6,575 bases of DNA from an uncultured Alphaproteobacteria bacterium. GTDB taxonomy: Bacteria > Pseudomonadota > Alphaproteobacteria > Micropepsales > Micropepsaceae. Position 1 is the stretch's first letter. Every line of letters starts with the position of its first letter. Below, piece by piece: positions 5,173-6,575 of the stretch. The notes beneath the pieces were generated by a model. The model worked only from the letters and a program-made list of their open reading frames with translations, had not been told where the DNA came from and did no database searches. Both the position numbers and the translations under genes were made by a program. Location: contig CALDFO010000409.1 in assembly GCA_937942205.1 (NCBI GenBank), forward strand, positions 1 to 6,575, in the 5' to 3' direction.

Positions 5173-5627
5173 CCGGCGCGGTCCGGTTCGGCCACCATGG
5201 CGCTGTAGGTCGCCTCGGCGCAGAGATCCTCGCCCACAAAGGCCTTGCCTTCGAACTTGAACACCGGACCGCGGCGGCGGACCGCCTTGACCGTCATCCG
5301 GATCAGGTCGCCGGGCACCACCGGCTTGCGGAATCGCGCATCCTCGATGGTCATGAAATAGACCGCCGGCGCGGCTTCCTGCTGCAGGCTGTGCACCACC
5401 AGCGCGCCCGCCGTCTGGGCCAGCGCCTCGACGATCAGCACCCCCGGCATCACCGCCCGGTCGGGGAAATGGCCCTGGAAGAACGGCTCGTTCACGCTCA
5501 CCGCCTTGTAACCCGTGGCGCTCTCGAACGGCACGATATCGGTCAGCCGTTCCACGAACAGCATGGGGGCGCGGTGCGGCAGCAGCTTCTTGATCTGCTC
5601 GACATCCAGAACCAGCGATTCAGTCAT
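5169..5627 (-). CDS. fabZ: 3-hydroxyacyl-ACP dehydratase
   Basis: The product dehydrates 3-hydroxyacyl-ACP to trans-2-enoyl-ACP in fatty acid elongation. The same substrate pool feeds LpxA and LpxD, so its place in the operon balances phospholipid against lipid A synthesis. From ATG 5625-5627 it has 152 residues, almost the same as E. coli (151). The hot-dog fold signature includes LLPHRAPML (15-23) and the active-site pair His53 ([12 protein letters not shown]) and Glu67 (VEALAQ). An AGGA site at 5633-5636, five bases upstream, fixes this start. The frame extends 14 more residues to 5669, but that part overlaps lpxD and is unlike FabZ. The start overlaps the lpxD stop in ATGACTGA, and the stop overlaps the lpxA start in ATGA. 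Confidence 0.97.
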   Translation of the reverse strand: MTESLVLDVEQIKKLLPHRAPMLFVERLTDIVPFESATGYKAVSVNEPFFQGHFPDRAVMPGVLIVEALAQTAGALVVHSLQQEAAPAVYFMTIEDARFRKPVVPGDLIRMTVKAVRRRGPVFKFEGKAFVGEDLCAEATYSAMVAEPDRAG

Positions 5628-6575
5628 TTTTATCCTGCTTGCGGCGTTTGGCGAGGTTGGTGAGAGCATGAATCTCGCGCGCCCATTCTCTTACAGGTTT
5701 CGCCGGGGCCCCGCCATAATCCACGCCTCCTTCCAGGAAAATGCGCGACCCGGTGCCCGCCCGCGCCCCCAGCCGGGCGCCCGCGCCGACACGGGTATGA
5801 TCGCCAAGGCCCACCTGGCCCGCCAGGATGACGCCATCCTCCAGCACCACGCTGCCGGCAAGACCCACCTGCCCGGCCAGCACGCAGTACCGCCCGATCC
5901 GGCAGTTGTGGGCGACCTGCACCAGATTGTCGATCTTGCTGCCCTCACCGATCACCGTATCGCCCAGCGCGCCGCGATCCACCGTGGTGGCCGAGCCGAT
6001 CTCGACATCGTCCTGGATGATGACGCGGCCCAGTTGCGGAATCTTGCGATAGCCCTGCCCGGTGGGCGCGAAGCCGAAACCGGGCTGGCCGATATGCGCC
6101 CCCGGCAGGACCGTCACGCGGTCGCCCAGATAGGCATGGGAAATGGTGACATTGGCGCCGATCTCGCAATGACGCCCGATGGCGACGCCGGGACCGATCA
6201 CCGCGCCGGGACCGATGCGGCTGCCGTCGCCGATCTCCGCACCCGCCGCGATCACCACGCCATGCGCCAGTTCCACGCCCGCGCCGATCCGCGCCAGCGG
6301 CGAGATGCTGCCCTCCGCGGCGCGCCAGCGCGGCTGCGAGCTTTCCGGATAGAACAGGCCCGCGATCCGCGCGAAGGCCAGCACCACGGAAGGCGTTTCC
6401 AGCACCGTCATGCCGGCCGGCGCGCCGGGCCGCTTGCCCTTGTCGGGCACCAGGCAGGCCCCGGCCTGGCTGGCGGCGAAGGCATCACGATGCCCGGCGC
6501 CGCCGGTGAAAAACGTCAGATGCGACGGCGACGCCCCGGCCAGGTCGGCCAGGTCATGCACCAGGCGCGCGCCGT
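5620..6575 (-). CDS. lpxD: UDP-3-O-(3-hydroxyacyl)glucosamine N-acyltransferase (5' end outside window)
   Basis: The product adds the N-linked 3-hydroxyacyl chain to UDP-3-O-acylglucosamine, the third lipid A step. The frame is open to the right edge of the window (last full codon 6571-6573), giving about 318 residues of a protein usually near 340, so roughly 20-30 N-terminal residues are missing. The internal GTG at 6561 is therefore unlikely to be the start. The visible part begins in the uridine-binding domain (SHLTFF) and passes into many hexapeptide repeats ([18 protein letters not shown]) of the beta helix. The catalytic histidine lies in QVAHNCRIG, codon 5908-5910, matching His239 of E. 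coli. [18 protein letters not shown] is a typical LpxD loop. The C-terminal helix ends in a basic stretch, [10 protein letters not shown]. It is the first gene of the operon visible here; upstream neighbours cannot be seen. Confidence 0.96.
   Translation of the reverse strand, partial: GARLVHDLADLAGASPSHLTFFTGGAGHRDAFAASQAGACLVPDKGKRPGAPAGMTVLETPSVVLAFARIAGLFYPESSQPRWRAAEGSISPLARIGAGVELAHGVVIAAGAEIGDGSRIGPGAVIGPGVAIGRHCEIGANVTISHAYLGDRVTVLPGAHIGQPGFGFAPTGQGYRKIPQLGRVIIQDDVEIGSATTVDRGALGDTVIGEGSKIDNLVQVAHNCRIGRYCVLAGQVGLAGSVVLEDGVILAGQVGLGDHTRVGAGARLGARAGTGSRIFLEGGVDYGGAPAKPVREWAREIHALTNLAKRRKQDKND

Noticed and set aside
5628..5669. 14-residue N-terminal extension of FabZ
   Set aside because: It lies within lpxD, is unlike FabZ, and ATG 5627 has an AGGA site five bases upstream and gives the normal family length.

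Overview
This is a compact, gene-dense, strongly G+C-rich piece of a Gram-negative chromosome. Gene content and order (gltX and gltA converging on a minus-strand lpxD-fabZ-lpxA-lpxI-lpxB cluster, with LpxI rather than LpxH as the UDP-diacylglucosamine hydrolase) point to an alphaproteobacterium, probably near the Rhodospirillales. The exact genus cannot be read from the window.

Layout. On the plus strand, positions 1-609 hold the C-terminal part of glutamyl-tRNA synthetase. A 101-base gap follows, with a possible 8-codon leader ORF and a weak promoter candidate. Citrate synthase (711-2021) comes next and ends at a strong hairpin terminator (2043-2071). From there to the right edge everything reads leftward: lpxB (2076-3272), a 92-bp tandem repeat array (3232-3532), lpxI (3539-4372), lpxA (4369-5172), fabZ (5169-5627) and lpxD (5620 to the edge, 5' end missing).

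The minus-strand genes form one lipid A operon. FabZ processes 3-hydroxyacyl-ACP for fatty acid elongation and competes with LpxA and LpxD for that substrate. LpxA adds the first acyl chain to UDP-GlcNAc, LpxD the second. LpxI cuts the UDP-diacyl sugar to lipid X, and LpxB joins lipid X to a second UDP-diacyl sugar to form the disaccharide. Every stop codon overlaps the next start codon (ATGACTGA, ATGA, TTGA), so the whole chain looks translationally coupled.

The unusual part is the lpxI-lpxB junction. A 25-bp piece of the lpxB 5' coding end occurs four times, separated by three near-identical 67-bp spacers, giving a 92-bp period. Because 92 is not a multiple of 3, the frame opened next to lpxI stops inside the array. 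Each unit, however, carries a new ATG overlapping that stop (ATGGTGA), so the array encodes a relay of three short peptides (30, 32 and 32 residues) leading to the lpxB start. Each unit also carries an A+T-rich TATAAAAA box just before its ATG. This could be an expression-tuning or copy-number-variable leader, or simply a recent tandem duplication that selection tolerates because translation restarts. No other novel system is visible; the remaining genes are ordinary housekeeping genes.
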